Shown here piece by piece: positions 57,801 to 64,000 of a DNA stretch of 64,000 bases. The number at the start of each line of letters is the position of its first letter. Position 1 is the stretch's first letter. This DNA is from Crossaster papposus (lineage: Eukaryota > Echinodermata > Asteroidea > Velatida > Solasteridae), in NCBI GenBank assembly GCA_037893245.1, contig JBAIAA010000751.1, positions 1,054,001 to 1,118,000 of the forward strand, in the 5' to 3' direction. Below the pieces are notes generated by a model, which made no database searches, was not told the origin of the DNA, and was given only the letters and a program-made list of their open reading frames with translations. The translations under genes were made by a program, and so were the position numbers.

Positions 57801-60800
57801 CGGTGGAATGGTCACCTGTGGGGTGTGGTGGACCTGAAAAATCTACCGAGGACATGGTCCGGCCTTCCTGGGGTCCTGTTCCTCGTGGCACTGTGTCTTG
57901 GAGATTGCTAACATTTTCCCCTTGGGATGACTTTTCCAAATTATAAAGTTGTCTTTGTATGGTTTGAGACTCATCCCGGGGTTTGCTCACCCTGGTGAGA
58001 CAAGAGGTTGCTCTGCCCTTGGGATGAGTTTCACAAATAAACCCTGTCTCTCATTCTTTATTGTCCAGTTTGTTTTCTGTTGTGTGTGTGTGTGTGTGTT
58101 TGTATGTTGTCTTCAGTCTGTTTCATGTTTTGTCTTCGACGTTTCAGGTATGTGGGGGTTGCCGAGAAGCAACTTATAGTGCTTGCACTCTTCCCACTCT
58201 ACCTGATTCGTCTTGTTTAATAATAATAATAATAATAAAAAATATCTTACTTATTTGAAATAAAATAATAATTGTAGTTATCCTGCAAAATGATTGCATC
58301 ACGCGCACCGCACCACACCACCCCATTGGCACACACGGAGATTATTTATTGGATTGTCGTAAAGTCACAGATGAAGCTGTCAATCGATGTTGTGGCTGGT
58401 ACCAGACTTTGGTGGTCCAGTATCAACTATTTTTAGTCCGTGTTCATACTAGGTGGGTCGATGCTTTAGGCCTTTTTCCGAATTGTTAGCTTTGGCTGTG
58501 GTTTTGGCTGTGACTTTGGCAGTTGCTATGCTGTTGCTATGGGCGGTCATTGTCTGCCCTTATCAACAGCATAGCTACGGCCGAAAACCCATGGGCAATT
58601 TGAACATGGCCTTACTTCCTTTCTCGTAGGACTCCTTGAAGACTTTCTCATAGCCAGGCGGCAGACCGCATGAGCGAACCTTCTCTGCTAACGGCTGGCA
58701 CTTGTTGTGGCAAATGTACCTTGTAGACAAGACAAAAAAACAAAATCAACAACTGGCGTTAAAGGGAATGTACATCATTTCCTTCGGCTGTACTTTTCGG
58801 AAATGGATGGATTTGGGGGGTGAATATGTTATAGCCCAAAATGTTACACTATTAACTTGTTTCACGTTTTGGGATCGTAGATGCAGGAATAAATGATGAA
58901 AACCATTGTTCTTGTAGTCTGTTTCCCACACCCCACTTAAGAATAAACAGGACAATTTATAGACGTTAGAGAATCAGTCTAGCTGGCTTGTACCATTCAC
59001 AGATGTGTAATCAATTGCAAAGAAAATGTGAAGTAACTAAATACGGAAAATTAGAAGCAGCATTTGTAAAATTGGTTGGCCAATCAGCATTGGAAATTGA
59101 TACACAAATCCCACTTTACTTTAAAATGCTAGCACACTAGGAGCCACAATTTTACAGGATGCTCGACTGTCATTCCCCAAACAGTATTTCGTAATAGTTT
59201 GGTCATTTTGTTTTGGGATGTTTGCAAATGTTTTATATTGCCTTTATAATGCACAGAGCAAGGACATTAAACCTTGGATGGCATAAGCCGTGTTCGCACT
59301 GGACTTTTTTGGGGAAAGGTTTTACTGAGACGATGGTAAAATAAAAAATGGTCGAATGTTACCACTGTTCGCACTTGGACTTTCGACACAGGAAAATTTT
59401 ACCGAGACTGCGGGAGAAGTAGCCGAGCTGTCATTATAATGACTCATGAAGGCGAATGTGATCACAATGCGATGTGCATGCATCAGCGCGCGCACGTAAA
59501 CAATGCAAAGAGCGCATGCGCGGTGTCTTGTGTAGCATGAAATCGCAGTAGGGGGCTGGATGTACGTTTTCCTGAGACGCTTTTACCGACTCGCACTGTT
59601 CGCACTGGACTTATCGTCTAGAGAAAAGTTAGCTGGGAAGTTTTCCCGGGCAGCAGTTGGCCTGTAAAAGTAACCACTGGACACGGGAAAAGTAACCGAG
59701 AGAAAAATTTTCCTAGGCTGTCCGCACTGGACTTAAAATGGGAAAAGTACCCATCGTCTCGGTAAGTTTTATCAAAAAAAGTCCAGTGCGAACAGGGCTT
59801 TACAGTATCCAAAACAAAATGCGGCGCAACATTGAACACAGTAGTGACTTTCTTTGCTGTGGCCCGGGTTCCATTCCTGCAAAGGGTCCACATGTGAATT
59901 GGGTTTTCAGTTCCTGCCTGATTATGTGCCCCGTGCCTGATTCTGTGGGGCTCCGACTGATTATGTGCCCCCTGTCCGATTCTGTGGACCCCTGTCTGAT
60001 TAAAGTTTCCTTCAAATGAAAATACAAGAAATTCAAACTTGACCATGGTTTACTTCACACTCATTTTGCTTGATCGCATCCATAGAGCTATAATAAATTA
60101 CTAGAGCGCTAACTTTTCATTCTTATGCGCAGAGATACTTTGAATCCATTCTGCGCGCAGACATTTTGAATTCATGTGCGTGCCTGTAGAACATAATCAA
60201 AATAGATTGATTAAATGTGACCCGCTCCATCGTAATCAGGAATAAGTCGCTGAGGCCGTTTTATGCAATCGGCCGTTGAAGTGAACGCATGGGTGAAAAT
60301 CGTGAATAAGTCGATTTTCTGAACATTGTATTTTTAGGAAGTGCAGTTATCACAGATTATTGTCATTAATGTCTTGTATGTAAAATTGATCAATAAAGAT
60401 GAAAATAAAGAGGATTTGTGTGCGCTGTCCGTATGATTTTGTCAATTTAGTTTATTTCAAAGCTGTTTTTTCTCGGAATGTGGATTCGGCAAATAAATAT
60501 ACAACTGTCATCTTCATCGGACCATAACTCGTTAACCTAAACAGATACACACTTGTGATGGGTATCATTAGAAAGCCTATGAAATTCCCTTTCTCACCAC
60601 GTGCATATCTCAAAAAGTCATTTTGAGACTTATTCCTGATTTCGATGGAGCGGGTCACAAATGTTAAAAGTGTCCTCTAAATGCAACGCGCGTGCAAGTA
60701 GAACAGACGCAAACAACTTGCGCGTCATGCAAGTAAAACAAAAGTCGAAGCAAAATCATCTGCAGCGCGCAGATATGCACACGCATTTGAGCTATTTTGC

Positions 60801-61716
60801 TAATAATTTGTTTAGGTTTTGGGCGTATCAGCTTCGGAAACGCACTGTATAGAATACAAACGCAGATATGCAAATAGCCGTACAAAAGCCGTACAAAATG
60901 TTGAGGTTTCCATAGGTTTGTGCACAAACATGGATGCGCCCAGCTCGCATCACTTTGTACATCGAGCCAGTGCTCTAGTAATTTAATATACATGTAGCTC
61001 TATGATCGCATCACATCTTTTGAGTAATCTTTCATGCTTCAAATGATAACAATGCACAATTATATCTTTAAGTGTTGAAATTGATGATTTACAAACTGCG
61101 TTTTCGTACCACCAATATGCCCTCTCTAAAACTCACTTGCAATCTTTGCATTTGTAACCTTGAAGCATAATCTTGTGGCAGTAGTCACAGGTTGGTGGTG
61201 GGAAGAATTTCTTTCTGCTAAATCTGGCGGGGACAAAAGTAAGACATTGATAAATACATGTATAGCAGACTCCCATAACGTGGCACGATTCAACGTTTTC
61301 TTCCACTTTCCTCATGCTGTGTTGCCAAACATCTTTGTTGATAAAGGTAGGACCACCATTAGTAATTGCTTGAATTATCAGGAATGGGTGGATGTAAAGG
61401 TAGGACACACCATTAGTAATTGCTTGAATTATCAGGAATGGGTGGATTTAGGGGGGGTTGTATTTTATACTAAATTTCCGTTTGGAAATTGGGCACAAAA
61501 AGGTTTTTGTTTCCCTTACTGGTTGAGAAAATAACCTCAGATGAGAAATGTAGACGATTGTTTCTCCTTCAAACATTTATTATTATTATTATTTTTTTTT
61601 TAAAATCTTATTCATGAGGAACTATGACCTTTGACCCAGTACTGACCTGTGCTTGATGGAATGTACCATGTTGCTGCGGGGGGCTCGCGGTGACCGAGGA
61701 GGCACAGCCAGGGTGT
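36651..61716 (-). CDS. KSR: Kinase suppressor of Ras (KSR), 3' fifteen coding exons
   Basis: Exons on the minus strand, 5' to 3': 61716-61647, 61223-61137, 58719-58616, 56302-56069, 54124-54079, 53157-53082, 51556-51464, 50247-50153, 47119-47035, 45651-45563, 44255-44159, 42374-42241, 40810-40670, 38439-38310, 36809-36651. All introns are GT-AG and all phases join, giving about 546 codons. The order is PPRSPRAP, a C1 zinc finger, a Ser/Thr-rich region with FQFP (FXFP ERK docking), then a kinase-like domain with a GTGRFG loop, AVKML lysine, HKDLKSKN and a DFA in place of DFG. KSR scaffolds RAF-MEK-ERK and activates RAF allosterically at the membrane. HKD and the C1/FXFP layout distinguish it from RAF. 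The CA1 coiled-coil/SAM-like N-terminal exons must lie beyond 64000. Confidence 0.93.
37750..37776. repeat. Short perfect palindrome
   Basis: CAATAATTGGTTGGTAACCAATAATTG forms a hairpin next to the family-3 MITE. Half of it recurs right after that MITE (AACAATAATTGGTTGGTAAC at about 38106). Confidence 0.6.
37797..38084. mobile_element. TTAA MITE, family 3 (AACCAGTTCGCGCC ends) with 29-bp tandem repeats
   Basis: The right end GGCGCGAACTGGTTAA is intact. The left end is diverged (TTTACCATTTCGTGCTGG). Inside, a 29-bp unit (GTCTGTCAGCAGCGAGCAAG + GCAGGAAAT) is repeated about four times at 37883-38008. Other copies: 43192-43433, 47191-47678, 53822-54012 and a fragment near 42487-42700. Confidence 0.75.
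38310..38439 (-). CDS. KSR: KSR exon: kinase C-lobe
   Basis: 130 bp. It encodes [20 protein letters not shown] then [21 protein letters not shown]. Acceptor ATGCAG, donor AAG|GTAGTT. Confidence 0.93.
38440..40226. other. KSR intron, no embedded gene seen
   Basis: AT-rich intron. 39390-39490 is rich in CGACTCGACTY repeats. 39660-40075 holds the GACCT-rich repeat described separately. No ORF with a recognisable domain. Confidence 0.5.
39660..40075. repeat. Degenerate tandem repeat rich in TGACCT half-sites
   Basis: Two to three imperfect units of about 160-170 bp (AATTTTACAATT ... CAACTTGACCTC ... GGTTACAAMATTGCATSCA). TGACCTTTGACC occurs near 39690, and TGACCT or TGACCTTTG/TGACCTTCA occurs in each unit. 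Confidence 0.6.
40227..40651. mobile_element. TGTGACC-ended MITE (425 bp)
   Basis: TGTGACCTGGCACCACGAAATAGG at the left and the inverse at the right, both flanked by TA. It contains TAAGCTTTCAAATGATG, a mark shared with other TGTGACC elements here. It ends about 17 bp from a KSR splice donor. Confidence 0.85.
40670..40810 (-). CDS. KSR: KSR exon: activation segment
   Basis: 141 bp. It encodes [20 protein letters not shown] then [20 protein letters not shown] and [15 protein letters not shown] is diagnostic of KSR. The splice donor (GTAGGT) lies only about 17 bp from the end of a MITE (40227-40651). Confidence 0.93.
40872..41314. mobile_element. CCTTTCAAAA-repeat MITE, family 4
   Basis: The ends TTAGCCCTC...GAGGGTTAG are inverted. 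The interior has at least ten CCTTTCAAAA/TTTTGAAAGG decamers and duplicated TTTCTTTTGTCAGACAGTTT blocks. An inverted sister copy is at 54669-55118. Confidence 0.8.
41657..42030. mobile_element. TTAA-flanked MITE, family 1
   Basis: TTAAAGGTAGGATACACCAT at the left and TGGTGTATCCTATCTTTAA at the right. The central hairpin reads GTGATTGCCGTCCGGCAATCAT. Confidence 0.85.
42241..42374 (-). CDS. KSR: KSR exon: catalytic loop and DFA motif
   Basis: 134 bp. It encodes [20 protein letters not shown] then [17 protein letters not shown] and on. HKD replaces HRD, as in other KSRs. The metal-binding DFG reads D-F-A (GAT TTT GCG). Confidence 0.93.
42487..42710. mobile_element. Fragment of TTAA MITE family 3
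   Basis: It starts TTAAACCAGTTTGCACC and contains GGCCTCGCTCGCTGC and TTTCCGGCCTTGCTC, inverted relative to the other copies. No intact right end is seen. Confidence 0.55.
43192..43433. mobile_element. TTAA MITE, family 3 (complete, 242 bp)
   Basis: TTAACCAGTTCGCGCCGGAT at the left and GGCGCGAACTGGTTAA at the right; TTAA at both ends. The interior has CCGGAAATGCGTGGGTGTGC and CGTTAAAAATAATCCCGCCC. Confidence 0.85.
43480..43720. mobile_element. TGCTTAGCA-ended MITE
   Basis: GCTGCTGAGCACAC ... GTGTGCTTAGCAG ends with an internal GTTTGTGACTGGTATTCAGC. Related copies are at 56735-56965 and, split by foldback 2, in the zinc-finger units (about 9340-10900 and 13660-13890). Confidence 0.65.
43725..44112. 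mobile_element. TTAA-flanked MITE, family 1 (complete)
   Basis: TTAAAGGTAGTATACACCAT at the left and ATGGTGTACACTACCTTTAA at the right. The central hairpin is TTCGCTCTCGCC-AGAC-GGCGAGAGCGAA, the best preserved in the window. Confidence 0.88.
44159..44255 (-). CDS. KSR: KSR exon: kinase hinge and helix D/E
   Basis: 97 bp. It encodes [20 protein letters not shown] then [13 protein letters not shown]. The acceptor CTACAG|T was chosen over the nearer TGCAG because only it restores the conserved S-L-C motif seen in KSR/RAF. Confidence 0.88.
44480..44910. mobile_element. TGTGACCCGCTC MITE, right end truncated
   Basis: Starts TGTGACCCGCTACATCGAAA and reaches GACTTATTCCTGATTACGAT, then stops before the final GGAGCGGGTCACA. 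Full copies are at 55575-56018 and 60226-60659. Confidence 0.8.
45111..45140. repeat. (AGTG)n microsatellite
   Basis: Five AGTG units followed by TTTTGGATTTAGCGCCGTGCC, a GC-rich segment that looks like part of another dispersed repeat. Confidence 0.75.
45563..45651 (-). CDS. KSR: KSR exon: kinase subdomains III-V
   Basis: 89 bp. It encodes [20 protein letters not shown] then KPPKLAIVT. The VLFMG motif is shared by KSR and RAF. Donor ACAAG|GTAAAG. Confidence 0.92.
45938..46369. mobile_element. TGTGACCGGCTC MITE (complete)
   Basis: TGTGACCGGCTCAACAAAAAGGTGTC at the left and the inverse GACACCTTTTTGTAGAGCCGGTCACA at the right, flanked by TA. Sister copy at 50856-51286; a broken end at 46418. 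Confidence 0.88.
46418..46707. mobile_element. Chimeric MITE pair: TGTAACCGGCTC end joined to a family-1 MITE
   Basis: A 5' end of the TGTGACCGGCTC family (46418-46443) runs straight into a family-1 element starting ATTAAATGTAGGATACACCA. The family-1 copy ends early at CAATCATGCTGGATTCC. Confidence 0.65.
47035..47119 (-). CDS. KSR: KSR exon: kinase subdomain II
   Basis: 85 bp. It encodes [20 protein letters not shown] then QLQAFKTE. The invariant lysine (AVK) is present. Mammalian KSRs have arginine there, while other invertebrate KSRs keep lysine (known from the family). Confidence 0.93.
47191..47678. mobile_element. TTAA MITE, family 3 (long variant)
   Basis: TTAACCAGTTCGCGCC at the left and GGCGCGAACTGGTTAA at the right. 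The left half differs from the other copies and holds a (TA)n run at 47417-47433. The right half has the CGCATTTCCGGCCTTGCTCG block. Confidence 0.8.
47918..47965. repeat. 23-bp direct repeat
   Basis: CTTGGACATGAACACAAAGCGCC occurs twice in tandem, beside the tRNA-like sequence. Confidence 0.8.
48006..48082 (-). pseudogene. tRNA-like sequence (tRNA-Thr-type pseudogene or SINE head)
   Basis: The reverse complement has GGCAAG...CTTGCC acceptor ends, TAGCTCAGTTGGTAGAGC (box A) and GCAGGTTCAAGTCCCGC (box B). The gap between acceptor and D-arm is about six bases too long (ACATGTA). The anticodon stem-loop does not fold normally: CCGG pairs around a nine-base loop, with GGT in it. It is not expected to be a working tRNA. 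Confidence 0.7.
49019..49045. repeat. (ATT)n microsatellite
   Basis: About eight ATT units, possibly the tail of a degraded retroelement whose body is not recognisable. Confidence 0.75.
49264..49400. repeat. G-rich purine tract
   Basis: Repeated GAGGGGATTGGTGGAG-type units followed by a run of about 18 G. It has strong G-quadruplex potential on the plus strand. Small ORFs here are composition artefacts. Confidence 0.75.
50153..50247 (-). CDS. KSR: KSR exon: kinase subdomain I
   Basis: 95 bp. It encodes [20 protein letters not shown] then [12 protein letters not shown]. The EWDIP lead-in is typical of KSR, and GxGxxG is the nucleotide-binding loop. Donor TATAA|GTAAGT. Confidence 0.93.
50856..51286. 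mobile_element. TGTGACCGGCTC MITE (complete)
   Basis: TGTGACCGGCTCTACAAAAAGGTGT at the left and its inverse at the right. The internal GTACAACAGAGC and GTAAACACGTC marks are shared, inverted, with 45938-46369. Confidence 0.88.
51464..51556 (-). CDS. KSR: KSR exon: pre-kinase linker
   Basis: 93 bp, phase 0 at both ends. It encodes [20 protein letters not shown] then [11 protein letters not shown]. Acceptor ATTTAG, donor AGC|GTAAGT. An alternative acceptor 9 bases in (TTCACAG) would change the frame, so it is not preferred. Confidence 0.82.
51692..52086. mobile_element. TTAA-flanked MITE, family 2 (complete)
   Basis: TTAAAGGGATCGTATACGTT at the left and AACGTATACGATCCCTTTAA at the right. It shares its right-hand TTAA (52083-52086) with the next element. 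Confidence 0.88.
52083..52854. mobile_element. TTAA MITE, family 1, split by an inner copy of the same family
   Basis: The outer element runs 52083-52385 and resumes 52769-52854. At its internal ...GGTCAGTTAAACAATATTTACT site the TTAA is duplicated around an inner family-1 element. Confidence 0.85.
52382..52768. mobile_element. Inner family-1 MITE, TTAA target duplication proven
   Basis: TTAAAGGTAGTATACACCAT at the left and ATGGTGTATACTACCTTTAA at the right. Removing it restores the family consensus GTTAAACRATATTTACT in the host element, so TTAA is the duplicated target. Confidence 0.9.
52851..52945. mobile_element. Short TTAA element abutting the previous one
   Basis: TTAAAGGTAGTATATACTCC at the left and AATGGTGAATAATAACTTAA at the right. 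It is a 95-bp deletion derivative of family 1 sharing the boundary TTAA with its neighbour. Confidence 0.65.
53082..53157 (-). CDS. KSR: KSR exon: Ser-rich linker
   Basis: 76 bp. It encodes [20 protein letters not shown] then NDSHD, the linker before the kinase-like domain. Acceptor TTCTAG, donor GAT|GTAAGT. Confidence 0.85.
53822..54012. mobile_element. TTAA MITE, family 3 (diverged)
   Basis: TTAACCAGTTTGCATCG at the left and CCGGAGGCAAACTGGCCAA at the right. It lies between two KSR exons. Confidence 0.7.
54079..54124 (-). CDS. KSR: KSR microexon (46 bp)
   Basis: It encodes [14 protein letters not shown], with phase continuity on both sides (GAT joins FQFP to V; GGG joins to the next exon). 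Acceptor TTGCAG, donor CGG|GTAAGA. Its small size makes it a candidate for alternative splicing; skipping it would shift the frame (46 is not divisible by 3). Confidence 0.8.
54205..54640. repeat. Dispersed repeat with GGGTACTCGAGTACCC-type ends
   Basis: The left part has GGTGTGCATGTACGGGTAGT and ACAGGTACCCGGGTA. The right part has GGTCGGGTACTCGAGTACCC and GATGCAGAGCCCTGG. It looks like a degenerate inverted-repeat element; the ends are not exact. Confidence 0.4.
54669..55118. mobile_element. CCTTTCAAAA-repeat MITE, family 4 (TTAA-flanked)
   Basis: TTAACCCTCCTA at the left and TAGGAGGGTTAA at the right. It is the inverted sister of 40872-41314, with many CCTTTCAAAA/TTTTGAAAGG decamers. The decamers make long ORFs in both copies that are not genes. 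Confidence 0.85.
55575..56018. mobile_element. TGTGACCCGCTC MITE (complete)
   Basis: TGTGACCCGCTCCATCGAAATC at the left and GATTACGATGGAGCGGGTCACA at the right. It contains CATAAGCTTTCTAATGAT. It ends about 50 bp from a KSR exon. Confidence 0.9.
56069..56302 (-). CDS. KSR: KSR exon: Ser/Thr-rich region with FXFP motif
   Basis: 234 bp. It encodes a serine-, threonine- and proline-rich region ([32 protein letters not shown]) ending in FQFP. FXFP is the known ERK docking motif of KSR. The exon is far more GC-rich than its introns, and its antisense gives a spurious glycine-rich ORF. Confidence 0.92.
56365..56695. repeat. Palindromic element (TTCACATCCT repeats)
   Basis: The two halves mirror each other: CTAGGAAAGGG...GCATTCAAA...CTTAGCAG...TCAACAAAAGATT at the left and the inverses at the right. 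AAATTCACATCCTCAGTC recurs in and around the centre. No target duplication was fixed. Confidence 0.65.
56735..56965. mobile_element. TGCTAAGCA-ended MITE
   Basis: CAATTTCATGGAGCTGCTAAGCA at the left and CAGTTTCAGCTCCATGAAATT at the right. Related to 43480-43720. Confidence 0.7.
57544..57598. mobile_element. TTAA MITE, family 1, left part
   Basis: AAAGGTAGAATACACCATTTGCAG up to CCGAATTAATTAG, where LINE B is inserted. The element resumes at about 58239-58298 (ATATCTTACTTATTTGAAA ... CTGCAAAATGATTGC). Confidence 0.75.
57599..58238 (+). mobile_element. LINE family B, 5'-truncated copy
   Basis: Inserted in a family-1 MITE. It begins with the reverse-transcriptase C-terminus ([23 protein letters not shown]..., read to a stop at 57775-57777). 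A 3' region of about 440 bp follows, with (GT)n, and an (AAT)n tail at 58217-58238. It is the plus-strand counterpart of 2173-2740 plus 6804-6846. Confidence 0.8.
58616..58719 (-). CDS. KSR: KSR exon: C1 end
   Basis: 104 bp. It encodes [20 protein letters not shown] and on to ESYEKG. HNKC and the final C complete the C1 zinc sites. Donor GGAA|GTAAGG. Confidence 0.92.
59285..59800. mobile_element. MITE with GTGTTCGCACTGGACTTTTTT ends
   Basis: AAGCCGTGTTCGCACTGGAC at the left and GTCCAGTGCGAACAGGGCTT at the right. The subterminal CTGTTCGCACTKGACTT unit occurs at least three more times inside. A palindromic foldback-type element. Confidence 0.8.
60226..60659. mobile_element. TGTGACCCGCTC MITE (complete, inverted orientation)
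   Basis: TGTGACCCGCTCCATCGTAATC at the left and GATTTCGATGGAGCGGGTCACA at the right. The inverse of 55575-56018. Confidence 0.9.
61137..61223 (-). CDS. KSR: KSR exon: C1 zinc-finger core
   Basis: 87 bp. It encodes [20 protein letters not shown] then QGYKCKDC. CxxC and CxxC are zinc ligands of the cysteine-rich C1 domain, which targets KSR to membranes. Acceptor GCCAG|A, donor GCAA|GTGAGT. Confidence 0.92.
61343..61470. repeat. Duplicated MITE family-1 ends
   Basis: The segment GGTAGGA(C)ACACCATTAGTAATTGC...GGGTGGAT occurs twice in tandem (from about 61345 and 61394), then runs into a truncated family-1 body. Confidence 0.65.
61647..61716 (-). CDS. KSR: KSR exon: proline-rich segment and start of C1 domain
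   Basis: 70 bp, starting in codon position 2. It encodes [20 protein letters not shown] then KHR. MVHxIxHR is the typical opening of the KSR C1 domain. The donor is CACAG|GTCAGT and the acceptor TTTTAG. Confidence 0.9.
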
Positions 61717-62470
61717 CTAAAAGAGAACAAACAAATTATCAACCAATAAGCTTCCATGATAACTCACGGTCACCCTTACAAATGTTTTCCCCACGAATTA
61801 CTGTTAAGTTGAGGATGTTATCTCAAGTTACAACAAAAACTTGCATTCGAATGGAAGCTTGTCTCGTGCACAAAATTAATACTAATATCAATCACTCCAT
61901 GCAAACAGATTGACACACTAGACAGCCATTGCACTTCTATTATTATTTACGAGCCCTACCTATAATTCTGATATTATCACTACAATTTATGTATATCCTC
62001 ATTATATTTCAAATAAATTTGGTCCATCCAGGAATTTTGAAATGGATGTTTCAATATTTGTACTGTAATTTCACTTGAACAACATTACAACTTGAACAAC
62101 TACGTTGGAAATTTGGTGAGTGTAAAGTTTTGATTAAAAGGGTGCTTCCAACAGAGATTACAAGTTGAAATTTAAAACACTAACAGAAAAAACCCAAAAC
62201 CAGCATTAACCCCAACCCCCTAGGGTGTGAAAATTTGTATTGAAACTGATGGATTTAGCACCATTAGTCATAAACCCTACTAAATCCAACAGAATCCAAC
62301 TATTTAACATTTCCGTTGGGACATTTGTTATTAAGCAGTAAACCTCATGTACCGTACATACATTCCTGAAAACATTTAGAATCAGTTTCTGTTTGGTACT
62401 GGTAAATAACACCAAGTTAGACTCTGTTGCATCTTGTTGGATTCAGCAGGCAAGTCATGTACCGGTAGAA
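61717..62470 (-). other. KSR intron upstream of the first exon seen
   Basis: No further KSR exon was recognised between 61717 and the right edge, so the N-terminal exons lie outside the window or are too diverged to see. Confidence 0.5.
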
Positions 62471-62472
62471 TG

Positions 62473-62615
62473 CCATGGCCCAGTTGTTACGGTGTTCGAC
62501 TCATGTGCGATGGTACATGGGTATGAACCCTGCCAGGAACATGATGTGTGCCCTTGGGCAAAACACAATTGCCTCTTTCCACCCAGGAGTATAAATGGGG
62601 ACCTGTGAGGGTTGA
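62473..62615 (+). mobile_element. tRNA-derived SINE
   Basis: A box A-like TGGCCCAGTTGTTACGG, a box B-like GGGTATGAACCCT and the characteristic body TGTGCCCTTGGGCAAAACAC...CAATTGCCTC...CACCCAGGAGTATAAATGGGGACCTG. From memory this body is shared by SINEs of many marine animals. Confidence 0.7.
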
Positions 62616-62724
62616 GGTCGAATTGAGTGTTGATATTAGCTGTCTTGTGGCATAAGACCTGATAAACGGGGTAATAGTTGTGTGCAGTTGTGTGCCGTTG
62701 TGAGCGTCAATATCGACGAATATA

Positions 62725-63369
62725 TGTGACCTGTCACCACAAAATGAGAGTAAAGTCGCACGATGTGATTCAGAGATATGGTCATCCAAAGTCAAAATAT
62801 GAAGGGGTGGTCAATTTTAAGATTTTGCATAATTTGGAAAGCCCAAGTCCTCCTCTACATATTCCCATTTTTGGGGTGAGATCAGATGATCGAAAACCTC
62901 CTAAATTACGCGATTTTGCGTAGTGTTTGCATAGTTTAATAGTGTTTGGATTAAAGTCTAATATTGGTCTAATTAACACGCTAATTAAATATGCAAATCA
63001 GGTCCTCGTAAGTATCCCATGTTTTTCGAAATTTTGATATTTTGCTGTTTATACAATAGTTTGTAAGTGTGGAAAATTTCAAAAATAAAAAATTATCAGA
63101 ACATAGCTGTTTCTATGCTCAACCGAACCTTACTTGTCCTGTTTTGTAATCGTTTGCGTGTTTTGTTTAAGATGTTTAAAGTAAGTTTTCTCACAAACAC
63201 GTTTTGTGAAACCCATGTCTTTCTAGAGCGCTGTAAAAAGTATTTATCGCAAAACCCCCAAGTGTTATGTACCATTGGAAAGCTCTCTTTCTCAAGAATT
63301 TGAAACTATACAAATATCTCAATTTTCAATATTTCCGACTTTACTCTCATTTTGTGGTGACAGGTCACA
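62725..63369. mobile_element. TGTGACCTGTCACCAC MITE (645 bp)
   Basis: TGTGACCTGTCACCACAAAATGAGAGTAAAGTC at the left and GACTTTACTCTCATTTTGTGGTGACAGGTCACA at the right, with TA flanks. It is the longest TGTGACC element here. The ORFs inside are not conserved and are not called. Confidence 0.85.
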
Positions 63370-63399
63370 TATATGTGCTTTATAAATGCACACTATTAT

Positions 63400-64000
63400 T
63401 ACTATTATCATTATATATTTTTAGGTTCCCAACTACTGGGCATGTTGGACTGTGTTTGATTGAGCAGAAAACTCATCCGAGTCACTGTGGGACTGTTGGA
63501 TTTAGCAGGGTAGTCCTGAGGAAAGTTTAGGTAGGGTTAGCGAAAAACACCGACGTTTCGGCCATTGTGTAAACCGACATAAAGTTGTGCACATGTGCCA
63601 TTTTCAAAACCAGGTCAAATAAAATGCATAATTTATGAGTGGTGACCTGCGACAGAGGGACGATCAAAAACCGGAAATTACTGATGAATACTGACATTAG
63701 GTTTTTTTCACATTTCATGAGTTCATTCATACAAATATCCGTGATGTGATAAACCCCCAAAACCAAACAAAATTGGTATGACAAGCGCAAAATTAAAACT
63801 GAAATAAAGACGCTCCTTTTTGTTAGTAAAGGAAAAGATGATTTTCAAGACAAATTTGACAGTGAAGTTGAAATTAAAAAAATGGATTATATAAAAAAGC
63901 AGGTTGTGATTGAATCATCTAGTTTCGCAAACTGGGTTTGAATAATTAATTGTTTCCATCTTAAACGGAGTTTTCCGCAACATGACATCGCGGTCTTTGT
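63400..64000. other. No gene recognised
   Basis: AT-rich, presumably an intron or upstream region of KSR. Only short ORFs occur. Confidence 0.4.

Noticed and set aside
36651..61716. RAF kinase instead of KSR
   Set aside because: The catalytic loop is HKD, the segment WLCYLAPE and the SSSNPSST...FQFP region are KSR-specific, and DFG is altered.

Overview
The window is eukaryotic nuclear DNA: split genes with canonical GT/AG introns, non-LTR and LTR retrotransposons, and very many short inverted-repeat transposons. The conserved gene is a metazoan KSR. The repeat style (a LINE with a 2A-like N-terminus, a Ty3/Gypsy element, TTAA- and TA-flanked MITEs, AT-rich background) suggests a marine invertebrate deuterostome, most likely an echinoderm. 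The organism call is an inference.

Layout. (1) 1-15 kb: a tandemly duplicated C2H2 zinc-finger locus. Two decayed finger arrays (about 11.0-12.3 kb and 14.1-15.0 kb) share flanking sequence. The window begins in the tail of what looks like a third unit. The first unit is swollen by insertions that the second unit lacks: an 8-bp-TSD inverted-repeat element (38-1491), a LINE nested in another LINE (2175-6846), a 164-bp MITE (6958-7121), a foldback element with a 9-bp TSD (7527-9298) and a second foldback element with iterated 17-mers (9467-10763). The second unit therefore serves as a natural empty-site control. (2) 15-17.8 kb: mostly unassigned, with a 30-bp coding-phase minisatellite. (3) 17,871-26,479: a complete Ty3/Gypsy retrotransposon with 1,450-bp LTRs, intact gag and pol and a 4-bp target duplication. 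(4) 26.5-36.6 kb: AT-rich DNA with MITEs and one small three-exon gene (29,722-30,403, + strand) encoding a predicted secreted cysteine-rich peptide of 83 residues. I do not recognise its family. (5) 36,651-61,716 (minus strand): the 3' fifteen coding exons of kinase suppressor of Ras (KSR): proline-rich stretch, C1 zinc finger, Ser/Thr-rich region with an FXFP ERK-docking motif, and the kinase-like domain. All splice phases join consistently. Upstream exons lie beyond the window's right edge.

The KSR introns are packed with MITEs in two groups: TTAA-flanked families and elements with TGTGACC...GGTCACA ends. At 51.7-52.9 kb four TTAA elements abut, sharing boundary TTAAs, and another of the same family is nested inside one of them. 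KSR scaffolds RAF, MEK and ERK in the Ras pathway. No functional link between KSR, the finger array and the small peptide gene can be read from the sequence.
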